DNA from: Ampelomyces quisqualis
Lineage: Eukaryota; Ascomycota; Dothideomycetes; Pleosporales; Phaeosphaeriaceae
DNA length: 64,000 nt
Assembly (NCBI GenBank): GCA_018398575.1
Contig: JAGTXZ010000018.1
Location: forward strand, 868,001 to 932,000
Reading direction: 5' to 3'
In this document: positions 1 to 10,870 of the stretch, piece after piece
How positions within the stretch are numbered: the stretch's first letter is position 1
How the letters are laid out: each line of letters starts with the position of its first letter
Notes under the pieces: model-generated
Database searches by the model: none
Seen by the model: only the letters and a program-made list of their open reading frames with translations
Told to the model about the DNA's origin: nothing
Position numbers and translations under genes: made by a program

Positions 1-715
1 AAGAAAATAAGAAGAGTAGTAAAAAGGTAGTAGTAGTATTAGTTTTACCTAGAGCTAAGTGTATAGAATATTAGGGCTTGAAAAAGATATAGAAAAAGAA
101 GAATAGTAATATAGATATATAATAATTATATAGATTGCGCTATTAATATATTATATTCTTATAGATATTTTCTAGTTACTATAGACTAAGATGTATTAGC
201 GCTAGAGCTAGAAAGTACTACTATAAGGTTCTGTTACTATCTACTACTTATATAATATATAAGTAGCTAGGTGTTAATAGATAAGTACTATAAGGCTTAA
301 GCGTAGTAGTAATAATTTAGAAGCTATATAATATAGCTAAATAGGTAGAAGTTACTTATTAGCTAGTAGGCTATTATACAGTCTATTCTAATTTCTAGTT
401 CTAATACGTTAGCTTTGCTCTTAAATTGTAACATAGCCTTACTAGCCTAACCTAGGTAGCTAGAAGGAGGCTAAGAGAAGAGAAGAAGAAGCTAAAAGAA
501 CTAGCTTAACCGCAGTGTTATAAAGATCTTATATTCTTAGATTTTTAAAAATACGTGCAGAGCGTTAATAAAAAGCTTAAAGTTTTAGATAGTAGTTTAC
601 TTTCTAGCAGCTTTTTAAGTTTTAAGCTAATTAGAGGAGCTGTAAGGACTATATATAGCCTGTGCAACAGTACTACAACTACAGGGCGTAGGCCTATCCT
701 AGATTGTCACTACTA
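1..715. repeat. AT-rich, RIP-degraded repeat-like DNA
   Basis: This stretch is TA-rich, has stops in every frame and shares the composition of the large block at 10.9-60.4 kb, ending abruptly near 715 where normal composition begins. A short Lys/Glu/Arg-rich stretch around 470-520 hints at a degraded coding remnant, possibly a transposase tail, but no domain can be named. It is probably the edge of a transposon-derived AT-rich isochore extending beyond the window. Confidence 0.6.
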
Positions 716-1154
716 TAAGTAATTCACTCTGTTGTGGGCAGTAGCGTAAGCTGATTGGTCGATTAGTAGCAGTACTACGTCCTGTTCTCAGCGCCGAGTT
801 TTATCGAGAGAGACTGAGCTGGGTGTTGATGTCGGATATGGACCGTCGCTGGCGCGATAGGTTTTGAGCATAGCTTCCGCGACACAAGAGTCAGGACTGG
901 CGAACTGAGCCGTCGAGGTAAAATTTCTATCAATCATAAATTGGTATCATTATAACATTTGTGTCTGCTATCCTCAGGATATATCAGCCCGGGCAGGCCT
1001 CATAGATAGATCCACGACTCCTTGACTTTTCCCTCCATCGTCACCTCGAATATACACAAGGATACCGATACATCATATGAACATCGCCTCGCCGTCAAAC
1101 TATATGAGAACAACCCCATGTCCTCATCGATCGACCACATCCGTACAAGACGCA
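716..1154. other. 3' flank of the siderophore transporter gene
   Basis: Normal-composition DNA between the AT-rich edge and the stop codon of the minus-strand transporter gene. It should hold that gene's 3' UTR and polyadenylation region. I see no convincing gene or RNA here; the short open frames overlap the transporter antisense. Confidence 0.5.
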
Positions 1155-3147
1155 TCAGCGCTTCCAGAACATCCATCCGCTCTTCTTAACCGGCGCGCTC
1201 GGCTCCGTAGATCCAAACACTACGCCCTCGACTGGCTGCTTCATTTCGTCGAGTTTATAGTTCTTCATCCAGAAAGTAAGCGGCAGAATGGGTGCAGACG
1301 CACACAACGCTCCGATAAGTAGGTATCGCATCGTCTCCTGGTATGCCTGATTGATGGCAATGCGCTCTGGGGATTCAAGCGGGTAGAGCGTATAGTTACC
1401 GGATACAAGGATGTCGCCGTAGATAGAAGCGTAGTCGGTCCCGGCGGGAAGATAGGCCTGGAGTTTCTGGGGAATGTAGGTAGACCAGATGGCGCCTGAG
1501 ATCGCTGCACCGACTGCGCCGCCGACTTCGAGGAGGGTGAGCCAGACAGTGGTTGCAGCGGCAACTTGTTGATGAGATGCGCAGGCTTGGACACCGAGTT
1601 GCACGGGAACATTGAGGAAGCCGCCGCCGATGCCAATGGCGATTTGTGTGCCGATGAGGGTGGAGGTGCTGGCGTCTTGGTTGCGGTAGGCGAGCATGAG
1701 GCCCATACCCATGATGTAGATGCAGGACCCGAACGTGACGTAGTACTTGTAGTGCGCGGTGTACTTGATGAGCAGGGAGACGACGACGGATGCAATCGTG
1801 GAAGTAAACGAGAAGACGCGTGTGATATTGCCGGCTGTCACGACGGACTTTCCTTGCACGATGACGAGGTAGGAGTAGAAGTAGGGGAAGACGGACATGT
1901 AGAAGGCCACTTGAAATTGTTAGTTATGATTCAGGAGCCAGCAGAGAAGACCTACTGAAGTAGAAGAAGGCGATCAGAACACCAGCAATGACTGTCCGCT
2001 GTTTGAAGAGCTCCTTTGGGAAGAAAGCCCTCGGCGCCAGTTGTTTGCTCGTCTCCCAGAAGGGGAAGAAGAGTAAAGCCACAGCACCAACAACAAGCAT
2101 GGCAATCATGCTTGGGTTAGTCCATTTACCGCTAGCATTTGGCGCAAGCGTGAGCGGGAGCAAGATCAGTGACACGGCGGCGCTGAAAAGTAGCAGACCG
2201 CCAATGTCCATATCGATTCCCAGATTCTTGAAAACCTGTAGAATCGAGCGGCCACGGAATGCGCTGCCCAGGTCATAGCCCAGTTTCTTTGCGCGGAGTT
2301 GATTCATGAGCAGGCTGATGAACAGCGGAATGAAGCACACTGGCAGGATGATGGCCCAAATCGCATAGCCCCATCGCCATTTGATCGTGCTGAGGATGCT
2401 GGCGCCGACATGCGGTCCAGCCCAGACAGTCCAGAGGAACGGCAGATCGAAAAGCGTGGAGTACAGAGCACGATTGAGCAAGTCGGACGTATCAGCTACG
2501 AAAATCTGTTGCAGGACCTGGACGCCGTTGAAGCCAGCAGCCCAGAAGATTTGCGCACCGGCGAAAGTCTGGACGTTGCGCGACAGGGCTTGCATGATGT
2601 AGCCGATCACATAGAGGAGGATTGTGAAGGTGAATGCTTCAAGACGACCAAACACGTCGGCAATCTTTCCAATGGGAGGCTTGACGACAGCTATGTATGT
2701 GAGTACTGATGCATCAAGACCCCGTGGAATGACTTACAGCTTACTATGCTCTGAACAACAGCAATCGTCGAGAGCAGCGAATGCGCCCGAAATGAACTGA
2801 CAGCATACGGCTGCAACAGTGTCGTGACCTGGATCTCAAGCGAAGTGACATTGGCGATGATGAGAAGGCTGTGCATCTAGTCAATTCCCCCATCTTCCAC
2901 ACGCGATGACAAGGCTGACTTACGTGACATAAGCAATGATCAAACTCATCTTGGTCCAGCTCTTACTGACAGCCTCAATGCGCTTAACGCCCGCCTGCTT
3001 CTCACCATGCTCGCTCGCAGTATCATGTCCATCGCTGGAATACGCATCGCGGGCAACCTCACCATCCTTGCCAAAAGCATCAGGAGGGGTTGTTGGCTCG
3101 TGAGTGGGAGCCGGGGCACCGTTGTGCCGCCTCATGGTGAACCTCAT
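1155..3147 (-). CDS. Siderophore-iron transporter, MFS family (SIT/MirB-like)
   Basis: Major facilitator of the fungal siderophore-iron transporter family, expected to import ferric siderophores by proton symport at the plasma membrane or an endosomal membrane. Four exons (3147-2924, 2868-2738, 2690-1956, 1909-1155) join in frame into 614 residues, the usual size for this 14-TM family. Introns are 55, 47 and 46 nt, each with GT-AG ends; the last has a CTAAC branch site. After a hydrophilic N-terminus of about 65 residues come repeated hydrophobic helices. The segment KPPIGKIADVFGR is the conserved MFS loop between early helices, and DTSDLLNRAL is characteristic of SIT proteins. The C-terminal tail is hydrophilic, ending in WMFWKR. 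A second in-frame ATG at 3135 is an alternative start. Upstream GATA-type sites suggest iron repression. Substrate (ferrichrome, coprogen or triacetylfusarinine type) cannot be read from sequence. Confidence 0.9.
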
Positions 3148-3242
3148 TATTGTCGTACACGTACAGACTTCACTGACGGTGCAAAGAACGAAGTGAAGTA
3201 GATATAAAAGTGAGACTGGCCCGAGTGACGGTCGCGCCCACT

Positions 3243-3251
3243 TTATCCGAT
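3243..3251 (-). promoter_or_regulatory. Near-consensus siderophore GATA site
   Basis: The minus strand reads ATCGGATAA, one mismatch (G at the W position) from ATCWGATAA, about 96 bp upstream of the siderophore transporter start codon. Paired with the perfect site at 3463-3471 it could form a two-site operator, but a single near match could be chance. Confidence 0.35.
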
Positions 3252-3462
3252 CGGACGCATGCACAAACGGCAGGGTCTAGCAGAGCGCGCTACGACTCGG
3301 TGTGGTTTAGCTGGACCTTTGCCAAGCTCTCTTGCGTGCACATTGACGACGTCGCCCGGGAAGTCCGTTTAGTCATGCGACAGCAAAACGTTGTTGGACC
3401 CGGCACCCAAAATGGTGGTGCTGAACATGGCGGATTGGTGAAGCTACTCGAACGGTGCGATC

Positions 3463-3471
3463 TTATCTGAT
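3463..3471 (-). promoter_or_regulatory. Siderophore GATA-repressor site (ATCWGATAA consensus)
   Basis: On the minus strand these nine bases read ATCAGATAA, an exact match to the ATCWGATAA element bound by fungal iron-responsive GATA repressors (URBS1, SREA, SRE, Sfu1). It lies about 316 bp upstream of the transporter start at 3147, in the orientation of that gene. The match is seen directly; the regulatory role is inferred from the target gene. Confidence 0.6.
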
Positions 3472-4533
3472 GGTGGTGCGCCTTGGCGGATCTGGTGTTG
3501 CGTCACGGGCGAATCGGCCTGGCCGAATCCAGCCTTCGAGTCCTTCCCACGCGCCACGGTTCGTTTGCGCCGATGACGGGAGCTGGTGACGAGTCGTGTC
3601 GAGACTTCAGCCGCTTGATGGGGTACGACGAGGCAGGCCGCAGGCGGGCAACTTCACCGGTAAAGGCTGTGAGGAGTGCGACGTGGAGGTACGGAGGAAT
3701 GACCGGCAAACGCGCGCAAATGACAAAGACTGCCGCATAAACTGGCGGAAGTGCTCCAGCCTAACCCAGATAGTTTGTCCCCCTTGGAAGAGCACCGTCC
3801 CTATGGCTTTTTTAGTGTGTATAGTACTGTTAGAAAGCTTAAGAGAGACTCGTAGCCTATGAAAGTCACGAAAGAACAAGAGAAGGTGTAGGGGATAAGA
3901 TAGTCGTTCGGCGATCATCCAAACTCGAAGAAAAGTGACTTGGACTGACGAGATAATCACTTCACGGTTGCCATCTAGTATACAATGTGCCTCGATCACA
4001 TGTGCTTGATCAATGTGACAGTGCGGAAACAGCTCTGTGCCACCAAGGCATGTGACACCAAGAATCAAAGCAGGACATCACATATCGACACAAATCCAAT
4101 CGCCGGAATCACATTAGAATCCAAACCTATCCTAAAGGACTTCCTTCGTCCGACAGAACCGTCAGACCACGAACCCACTGTCCACCATCCCCAACCATCA
4201 CACCGCACTCTCCTCCTTCTTCCCTCTAAACGCCTCCTGAGCCCGTGATAAACCAGGTCGTCGCGAAGCCGCCGACAAGGAAGGGTGCAAAGCAAGCCAT
4301 CGCTGTGCCGGGGTTTTCAGCTAAGACAAGATGCTATTTCAGCCTAGTCGCGTTCAGCTTCTCATCTTCTTAGCTGGGTGAGAGACTTGGCACGCGACAA
4401 CAACAAACATCAGGAGAAGTCTACACCAGATAAGAGGCGTCACGAGAAGATGAGCTTAAATTGACCTGTGGCTTTGTGCTTTCCGTGCACGCCAAACGCC
4501 AGATGCGCCTCAAGATGCTTTCTCGCCCAAAAT

Positions 4534-5287
4534 TCATGCCTGCGACGCCCTCCACTTCTTGATGCGCTTTTTGATATCGGCCTCGGTCTGCTGCATGGGA
4601 TTCAACTTTTTGTCCCAAACCATCCTGCCGTGGTCATCACCATACTTGGCCACAAGGCTCTCCAGCCACTCGGCCTCTCTTTGGCTCTGTGTGCGCGGCG
4701 CCTTCCGCGCGCCATTCCTCGCGGCTTCCTCGAGTTGCTGGATGACCGGGTTGACCTGCTCGCCCTGTCGTTGTTCCGGGACCATGGCAAAGCCATTCCA
4801 TTCCTCTGCGTCCTCGTCGTCCAGCTCGTTCAACGGGTCATTGAGCGGGTTCACCTTTTCGTCTTTTTGCCCAATCACTCGCAGGATGGCGCCGGTTTCG
4901 GGGTCGCGCTCGACCTCTAGCTCTTCGACCTGGATGGACTGCGGGGCTTTGGAGACGATGTTGAGGGCATTGGCTGTGCTGTCGGCAGCGGTGTCGGCGC
5001 GCGAGGACTTTGCGTCGTTCAGGCCGAGGAGGGCCATGGTCTTTTCTGTGCCACCGGTTGCATGGTTGAGGCGCGCAGTGAGACCGAGGCGGCGGTAGTT
5101 TTGCGACAGTGTCTCTTTCTGGTTCCTTGAAAGCAACCGTTAGAGAAGATCAAAGGAAGTCAATAGCGTCGCCGTACCAGTGCTTCGCGATGATGGGGTT
5201 CTGCAGAATCTTCTTCTTGGAGGGCTCCTTTTGCCGCTGCTTGGGCACGGATGACTTGTTCTTCTTCTTCTGGAGTTCGCGACCCAT
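4534..5287 (-). CDS. NOP16: Ribosome biogenesis protein NOP16
   Basis: Nucleolar protein of the Nop16 family, a component of pre-60S particles needed for large-subunit assembly. Two exons (5287-5178 and 5125-4534) join in frame to 233 residues, normal for fungal Nop16. The N-terminus MGRELQKKKNKSS and the junction motif KHW/NQKETLSQNYRRLGL are family hallmarks. The 52-nt intron starts with GTACGG, has a CTAAC branch site and ends in CAAG; splicing restores a tryptophan codon at the join. The middle is acidic (about residues 100-140) and the C-terminus carries the basic segment ending in RIKKWRASQA. It is divergent from the zinc transporter gene to the right with a 673-bp shared upstream region. 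Confidence 0.93.
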
Positions 5288-5960
5288 GTTTGCTAGTGGA
5301 TGCGTGTGGGAGGGTGTCGGTAGTGGGTGGTGTTTGTTGCTGGCCAAAAATCTGGGATCCCGCGCTAGCTTATCGATACCGCCGTTCGTACATAGTGTAC
5401 CCGCCCCACGAGCCAAGGGCGGGTATAGAGGGCTGTTGGTAGTAGCGGATACAGTTACGATACAATACGAAATATACAAGCTCCTGAAACTTGGATACAA
5501 CAGCTTGTATCTATCTAAAGCTGCGCACAGACTATTTTCTGCTACCGCGTGTCTCCTAATTTTGTGACCTTGCTACTAGGCTCTTATCTTGCAGCAGATA
5601 AGGTTGAAGAAAGTTGAGTTGTAGGGATAGATTTGAACAGATAACTAATAGACGATATCCTTTACTGGCTAGGGTAAACAGATTGATTATTTCTTCTCTT
5701 CGTGGCTAGCGTTACGATACTGTATACAGTATCAAATTACGGAGCAGTATGTGTTCTGATACGATACAGAATACACAAGTTCCTTGGGCTTGCTCACAGT
5801 ATCCGGGTATCGACCCATCTCTACTCCGTAGGCGGGTAGTGTGTAGAAACTCGCCGAGCATGTGCCGAGCGGCAGCTTACATAACGCAGGCAGACCCCCA
5901 GCTCGTCGCAGCACCTCCGGCATCAGCCATCGCGTGCACGATCCAGATCACGCCTTCGTC
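5288..5960. promoter_or_regulatory. Divergent promoter region of NOP16 and the ZIP transporter
   Basis: 673 bp between the two divergent start codons. It contains a perfect 9-bp inverted repeat (5398-5425) and two related GATAC-rich segments in the same orientation (about 5443-5510 and 5749-5810) that look like copies of one sequence. The stretch between them is AT-richer and contains nothing recognizable. No TATA box stands out. It may include remnants of a small mobile element. Confidence 0.45.
5398..5425. repeat. Perfect 9-bp inverted repeat in the divergent promoter
   Basis: Arms TACCCGCCC (5398-5406) and GGGCGGGTA (5417-5425) are separated by 10 bases, and GGCGGGTA-like sequence recurs near 5832. 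The arrangement could be a dyad operator for a GC-box-binding factor or the end of a small repeat element. It sits 111 bp upstream of the NOP16 start. Confidence 0.4.
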
Positions 5961-7330
5961 ATGGTGTCCCGGCGAAACCGCACTTTGTTGTCCCTGTCAG
6001 TCTTCGTGGGAGTGTTGGCGTGGGGCGTGGCTGCCGCAGCGGTCAAGGGCGACACGCGCACGCCCGTGGGCAACTTGGGCGTGCACGAGATTGAAGAGCA
6101 ATTGCAGGTACGAGATAACATATCCTATGTCTAGACCAGCACACGTCACGTGCTCCGTCTCAGTGCTAACCGCACCCCCTCCCCAGGAATGCCCCCTCGT
6201 GCAGGCCCTCAACCAGCATAAGCTCACCGAGAACCCCGCCGCCTCGTCCGTCACTTCCCAGGTCTTCGCCTTCCTCTTCCCCGGGAGCCCCGCCGTCAAT
6301 GCCCTCCTTGCCACGCTCTACATCTCGGGCCCGCCCAACTTCCTCCTCGCGCTATGTCCGCCCAACATCGACCCCGCCTCGCTGTCGGTCATGGTCGCCT
6401 TTGCGGTCGGCGGACTGCTGGGCGACACACTGTTCCATCTGCTGCCGGAGATCTTCCTCGGCGAAGACGAGCACGACAGGGTCAAATTCGTCATGGTCGA
6501 ACCCAACAGGAACCTCCTGCTTGGTGTAGCCATCATGGTGGGCTTCGTCACCTTCGTCGCCATGGACAAGGGCTTGAGGATCGCGACTGGCGGCCAGGGC
6601 GGACACGACCATGCGCACCAACACTCGCACGAGAAGGGGGATGCCGCGGCAAAGGCGACGGGCGTCGAGGCGAATGGGCCCAAGGACAGTCTGCGCGCCC
6701 GAAAGGCCGGCGCACACGAGAACAAGTCGGCACTCGCCGTGCCGACCCAGAGTGAGAAGGAGATCAACGCAAGCGTAAAGCTTGGCGGCTACCTCAATCT
6801 CATCGCCGACTTCACCCACAACATTACCGACGGGCTCGCCCTCAGCTCCTCCTTCTATGCCTCGCCCACCATTGGCGCAACCACCACAGTCGCCGTCTTC
6901 TTTCACGAGATCCCTCACGAGGTCGGCGATTTCGCGCTGTTGATCCAGTCCGGCTTTAGCAAGCGAGCTGCTATGGGCGCCCAGTTCGTAACCGCAGCGG
7001 GCGCCTTTCTCGGGACATGCATTGGCATTGCAGTCCAGGAGTTGGGCGGCAACTCAGCGTCAGCAGAAGCCCACGGCCCTGGCCTGATGCGTACAAGCCT
7101 GCAATGGGGAGATATGCTGCTCCCCTTCACCGCCGGTACCTTTCTGTACGTTGGTACAGTGGCTGTCATCCCAGAGCTGCTGGAGACTGGCCCGAACAAG
7201 GGGCAGGAGCTGAAGAAAACATTAACCCAGTTTGCCGCCATGTTCACCGGTGCGGGTATCATGCTCGCGTATGTGTGAGCCCCACCTCTTTGCGCCCTTC
7301 GCTAACAGACACAGCATCTCATGGTCTTAG
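5961..7330 (+). CDS. Zinc transporter, ZIP family, KE4/ZIP7 (LIV-1) type
   Basis: Zinc transporter related to yeast Yke4 and animal SLC39A7, expected in the ER or secretory-pathway membrane, moving Zn2+ between lumen and cytosol. Three exons (5961-6107, 6187-7268, 7315-7330) give 414 residues; the introns are 79 and 46 nt, both with CTAAC branch sites. The N-terminus has a hydrophobic signal/anchor (about residues 9-27). A His-rich loop HDHAHQHSHEK lies at 189-199. The metal-site helices carry HNITDGLA (260-267) and HEIPHEVGDFA (289-299), the LIV-1 subfamily signature. The last intron is inferred: without it the protein ends ...GIMLAYV at 7278, with it ...GIMLAISWS, and the splice signals are good. 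An in-frame ATG at 5862 exists upstream, but 5961 begins directly at a plausible signal sequence. Confidence 0.9.
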
Positions 7331-9303
7331 ATATCCCTTGCATACACAACAACCCCGCAGTACAGAGCTTCCGTCCTGCACGGTAGACTGCGTTTCTGGC
7401 GCGAACCGTTACTAGAGTTGTAGCTATAGAAGCTGTTGTACACAGCGCCAATAGACTACTTTCATTTCATTCCTATTATCAGGCTGCCGCACCTGCAGCA
7501 TACGAAACAAAGCCTGGTATTGTAATCTCTGCCGTTTACTCGGGTCCGGCGCCCCATCGTGTGCTGAAATCGATTCTCCTCAGAAAGCGCAACATTGAAC
7601 TGAACGCGTTTCATAATGCGGTGTCGGCGCCTTGCCAAGGCCGACGGGAACACAAGACACATGCATGTGCTAGCTCAGCCCTGTCAACGTCGTTACGAGT
7701 TTGCATGATGCGAAGCTCATGTCACACACGGATACATGCGGCCGTCGAGATGTGGTGTGATTTGCAGCAACGGCTCTGACAAGCATGCCAACACTTTGCG
7801 CTTCGTGCTGAGATGCATGTTCCCCAGGCAAACCCCATGATTGTAGTTGCGCGGACTCGGCTTTCATCAGCTGCTACGGATTATTGCGTCTCTGCATCAT
7901 CCAGTTGCGGCTGGATATCATACTGCAGGTTGTCAGGACCGATGAAAAACCGAGCAATCTTCAAAGCTCCATAACTCAACGTTAAAAAATCAGACGAAAA
8001 CGTGCTCAATTAGGACAGCTAGAGCGTATGAAGAGCTTCTAAATGAGATATTACATAACTAGTAATGTTAGAAGATACGAACTATGTAGTATGATTTTGC
8101 TCCTCGGCCTTTTCATCGGTGTTGCCAACCTGCAGTACAGCTGAGCCCATCATGGCCTTGTGCCATAGGAGCGGGTGTTCCTAACCAATCTTCCGTCAGC
8201 ACGACTGCGTGGTCCTGCAGCTTACTACCGGATAAAAGCAAGCTCTGGCTGTAAGCGCTCATGTAGTATCCGGTGAAAAAACCATTACCTCAGACACTTC
8301 GAATTCTGAGCTCTGCCAGCCTCGACGTTCGACTTTGGTGTCCTGCCATCGGGTACACTCGCAGCCTAGTGCTGCTCCCAGTTGGGAGTTTACGCTTACT
8401 ACCGCTGCTCACTTCGTAGAACACGGATGGAAAGCTAACGGAATACCAGCGAAGGGGTGTGGGGGGCGGGGTTAATATCAGAGAGTATTTTCGGAACACC
8501 AAGGCTGCCTCGCTGGCGATTCGTCACCCAATTTGCGTACAGCCTGGCATGGCCTTATTCTTATTTCATTGTCTGGTTACCACCACGTAGCATGATTTAC
8601 GGACCAGCGCGGAACGGCAGCACTGCGGTGGGTACCGAGTAAGCTCAAAGTTAATACACGTTGACTAACACGGGCGATCTAAACAACAAGAAACTGCTGT
8701 TGTGATAGCTTCAAAGCTGTATGACTCGAAATATAAATACAAGCTTTAACAACGGACAACTGGGGTAAAGGGATGTCGTCACAAACGTCCAATTGATGTA
8801 TAGTGCACGGGCACTTTTAGGTCAGAAAACAGCTGGTTCAGCTCTGTAAGATTCACTCGGCTTTCTATCGGTCCTGGCAGCTTTCATTACGGCTTAGACG
8901 GTGTGCCCTGCTATCCTAACTCGTAAGCCCCAGCAAAGCCCAGTCCATCTAATCTAGCGATAGCGCCGCCGTCGTACCGTCTTGAAAGGCATGGCATGAC
9001 ATGCTGGAACATGGAGAACTGCATCTATGCTTACGAGAGCGCTGCAACTTAGACGGCATATCTATTCCAGAGCCATCTCAAACATCTTCTACTTTTTCCA
9101 CCCCGCAAGCGAAAACGTCATTTAAGGCTTTTCGTCCTCTTAACCCGTTGTGTTCACCGTTCCACATCTCAGCCGCAGCCACGCCGCATCCAGTAAATAC
9201 GGCTGTGTCCTCACATATGACGTCTGAACAGTATCCGAACGCTCCCAAAAACGGTCAATCCTCTAAACCCCCTTCAAGGACCAAAAGAAAAAGTATAGCA
9301 ACC
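7331..9303. other. Intergenic, nothing recognized
   Basis: About 2 kb of near-normal composition between the zinc transporter stop and the next credible start. Short frames occur on both strands but lack domains, good start context or splice support. The part from 9001 is open in frame with the following gene and may be 5' UTR or an N-terminal extension. I see no tRNA-like structure here. Confidence 0.45.
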
Positions 9304-9720
9304 ATGGGCAAAGCGGATACGCACATTCCCAACTTCAAGACACCAGCGCCGTCGCGCACTCGACCGATAGTCGCGGCGATACTGCTGGTACTATGCATCC
9401 CAATGTTCTTCTACCATCTCGTACCGGGCTTCACAAAGGCCACCGATGACTTCCTGTTAGCTCTCACCCTTACGCTTTGCGGACAGGCATCCCGAGCGGA
9501 CTTTTGCACGAGTGAAGTTGGCAGCACGCACTGCTGCGGCCTCCTCCTCGACGCCGCGCCATGTGTCGATGATTGTCGAAAGCAACACGTCGACAGGGTC
9601 ACATACATGTTGACCAAGGAGTACGACGAGTGCTCGGACAAGTGTCTAGCACACTACAATGCAGCATGTCAACGTGGAGAAGATGGAAACCCCTTCGCCA
9701 CCACCCGAAAGAAAGACTGA
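9304..9720 (+). CDS. Hypothetical single-TM cysteine-rich small protein
   Basis: Intronless frame of 138 residues from an ATG in strong context (ACCATGG). The frame is open further upstream (ATGs at 9217 and 9001), but those starts have weaker context and would add a Ser/Pro-rich segment of less protein-like character. Residues 21-40 form one strongly hydrophobic helix preceded by a basic stretch, suggesting a membrane anchor. The C-terminal domain has cysteines at 59, 68, 77, 78, 87, 91, 110, 114 and 122, including a Cys-x3-Cys pair at 87/91 and another at 110/114. Paired Cys-x3-Cys motifs usually stabilize helical hairpins by disulfides, so this domain probably lies in an oxidizing compartment. 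No family is recognized. Confidence 0.65.
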   Translation: MGKADTHIPNFKTPAPSRTRPIVAAILLVLCIPMFFYHLVPGFTKATDDFLLALTLTLCGQASRADFCTSEVGSTHCCGLLLDAAPCVDDCRKQHVDRVTYMLTKEYDECSDKCLAHYNAACQRGEDGNPFATTRKKD

Positions 9721-10870
9721 ACTCACTACACACACACAACTACACAACATTTTCCACGCAAAACGAATTTACAACTTGAATAACACCCGTCGGAGATAAT
9801 GTGAGGCGGAGACACGCCAAGGTTGGGGTGCGTGGCTGAGCGGGTAGACCGGCATGGTCAATGGGCAGCGAGATTCCGAGTACCCGCATATTCTGCGGTG
9901 CCATAGCGCGCGGGTTTGAACTGCGTCCTGTCTAAGGGGTCTCGTTGCAGAGGAGAGAAACGAGGATGATGGTAGAGCGACACGCTTTCGGTTTCGGATC
10001 CGAGGTACCGCTTACGAGGTGCTGTGGCGAAGGAACTTTGGCGACAAAGAAGTGGTTCACAGCTCATTTGACTGTATTTAGAAGGAGACATTTTGGCATT
10101 GCTTGCATTTCTGGGAAACCAACTTGGCCGTTGCGAAAGACATCTTGACCACAGAAGGCACGTCCCGCGCACAGCGTATCGTGGCCAGCACAAAAGTCCA
10201 ACATGAACATCATAAGTTTTCCAACCACTCTTTGATGTAATGCACATCTCTCGCTTCTCGCTTTTCCTCGTTCTCCCGACTAGCTCGCCTGTCAACATAC
10301 GAAACGGGACTATGCTTTCATCACCATTCTGAACACGCGCATATTGCTCACTTACTTACTCCCTCTGCTTTGGGGTCAGAGAGGCCTATAGTGGTACACA
10401 AACAGTGTTCTTCAGCTATAGATATATATCTTCATCAGCGCATACTACATATCCTCCTCTTACTACACTCTTCTCTTCTTGTCTCTTCTTTCTCTACACA
10501 CAGACACACACAGACACACAGCTTTCTATCAATTCCCTAGTTCTAAATGACACTACCTACTAATGACTACACTCATCACTCTGTGCGGCTCGGCCGCAAG
10601 TTACCCCACACGCGACTTCTGATAGACCTAGAATCAAGAGCTGTGAGACGCTCTTGGGTGACGGGAAAGAAGTTGGAGACGAAGTGTAAGTGGTAGGTTC
10701 ATTTTTGGGGGTGTAGGAGTGAAGATCACGGCAGCGAAGACGAGGAGGAGAAGCAGGTAGAGGGGAATGAAGAGATCGTGGGGACGAAGAGGACGAAGAA
10801 GAGGAATGGAAGGAGACAAGGGTTTAGATAGGCCGCAGCGACGAGGGTGAAGATGTTGGTGACGCTTATT
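9721..10870. other. Intergenic transition to the AT-rich block, with simple repeats
   Basis: Contains a CT-rich run (about 10,451-10,494) passing into CACACAGACA-type microsatellite (about 10,495-10,521). A minus-strand stretch around 10,640-10,900 encodes hydrophobic Leu/Phe-rich peptide in overlapping frames, with a possible splice acceptor near 10,910, but no gene model can be closed because the upstream side runs into RIP-degraded DNA. It may be a truncated gene end. Confidence 0.4.
10495..10521 (+). repeat. CACACAGACA microsatellite
   Basis: Imperfect tandem CA/GACA repeat directly following a pyrimidine-rich tract. It is an ordinary simple repeat near the edge of the gene island. Confidence 0.7.

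Larger units (their letters stand above)
3148..4533. other. Intergenic: transporter promoter and NOP16 3' flank
   Basis: About 1.4 kb between the start of the siderophore transporter and the stop of NOP16, both on the minus strand. It contains the GATA sites near the transporter. The open frames here have no recognizable domains, no consistent splice pattern and overlap one another on both strands, so I treat them as chance. Confidence 0.5.

Noticed and set aside
1265..1795. Second minus-strand frame and plus-strand frames overlapping the siderophore transporter
   Set aside because: Shadow frames in other phases of well-supported exons; no domains.
3210..4295. Several open frames between the transporter and NOP16
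   Set aside because: Mutually overlapping on both strands, no domains, no splice or start support.
6352..6918. 188-codon minus-strand open frame under the zinc transporter
   Set aside because: Antisense of a GC-rich coding exon with known ZIP motifs; low-complexity and not homologous to anything recognized.
9831..9945. tRNA-like segment with an A-box match (TGGCTGAGCGGG) and a weak B-box (GGTTTGAACTG)
   Set aside because: I could not fold consistent acceptor, D and T arms around these boxes; the T stem fails and the anticodon arm is not evident. It may be a degraded tRNA or chance.
10634..10819. Minus-strand 61-codon hydrophobic frame
   Set aside because: No complete gene model; overlapping frame is equally hydrophobic and the upstream side is RIP-degraded. 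Kept only as a possible gene remnant in the intergenic note.
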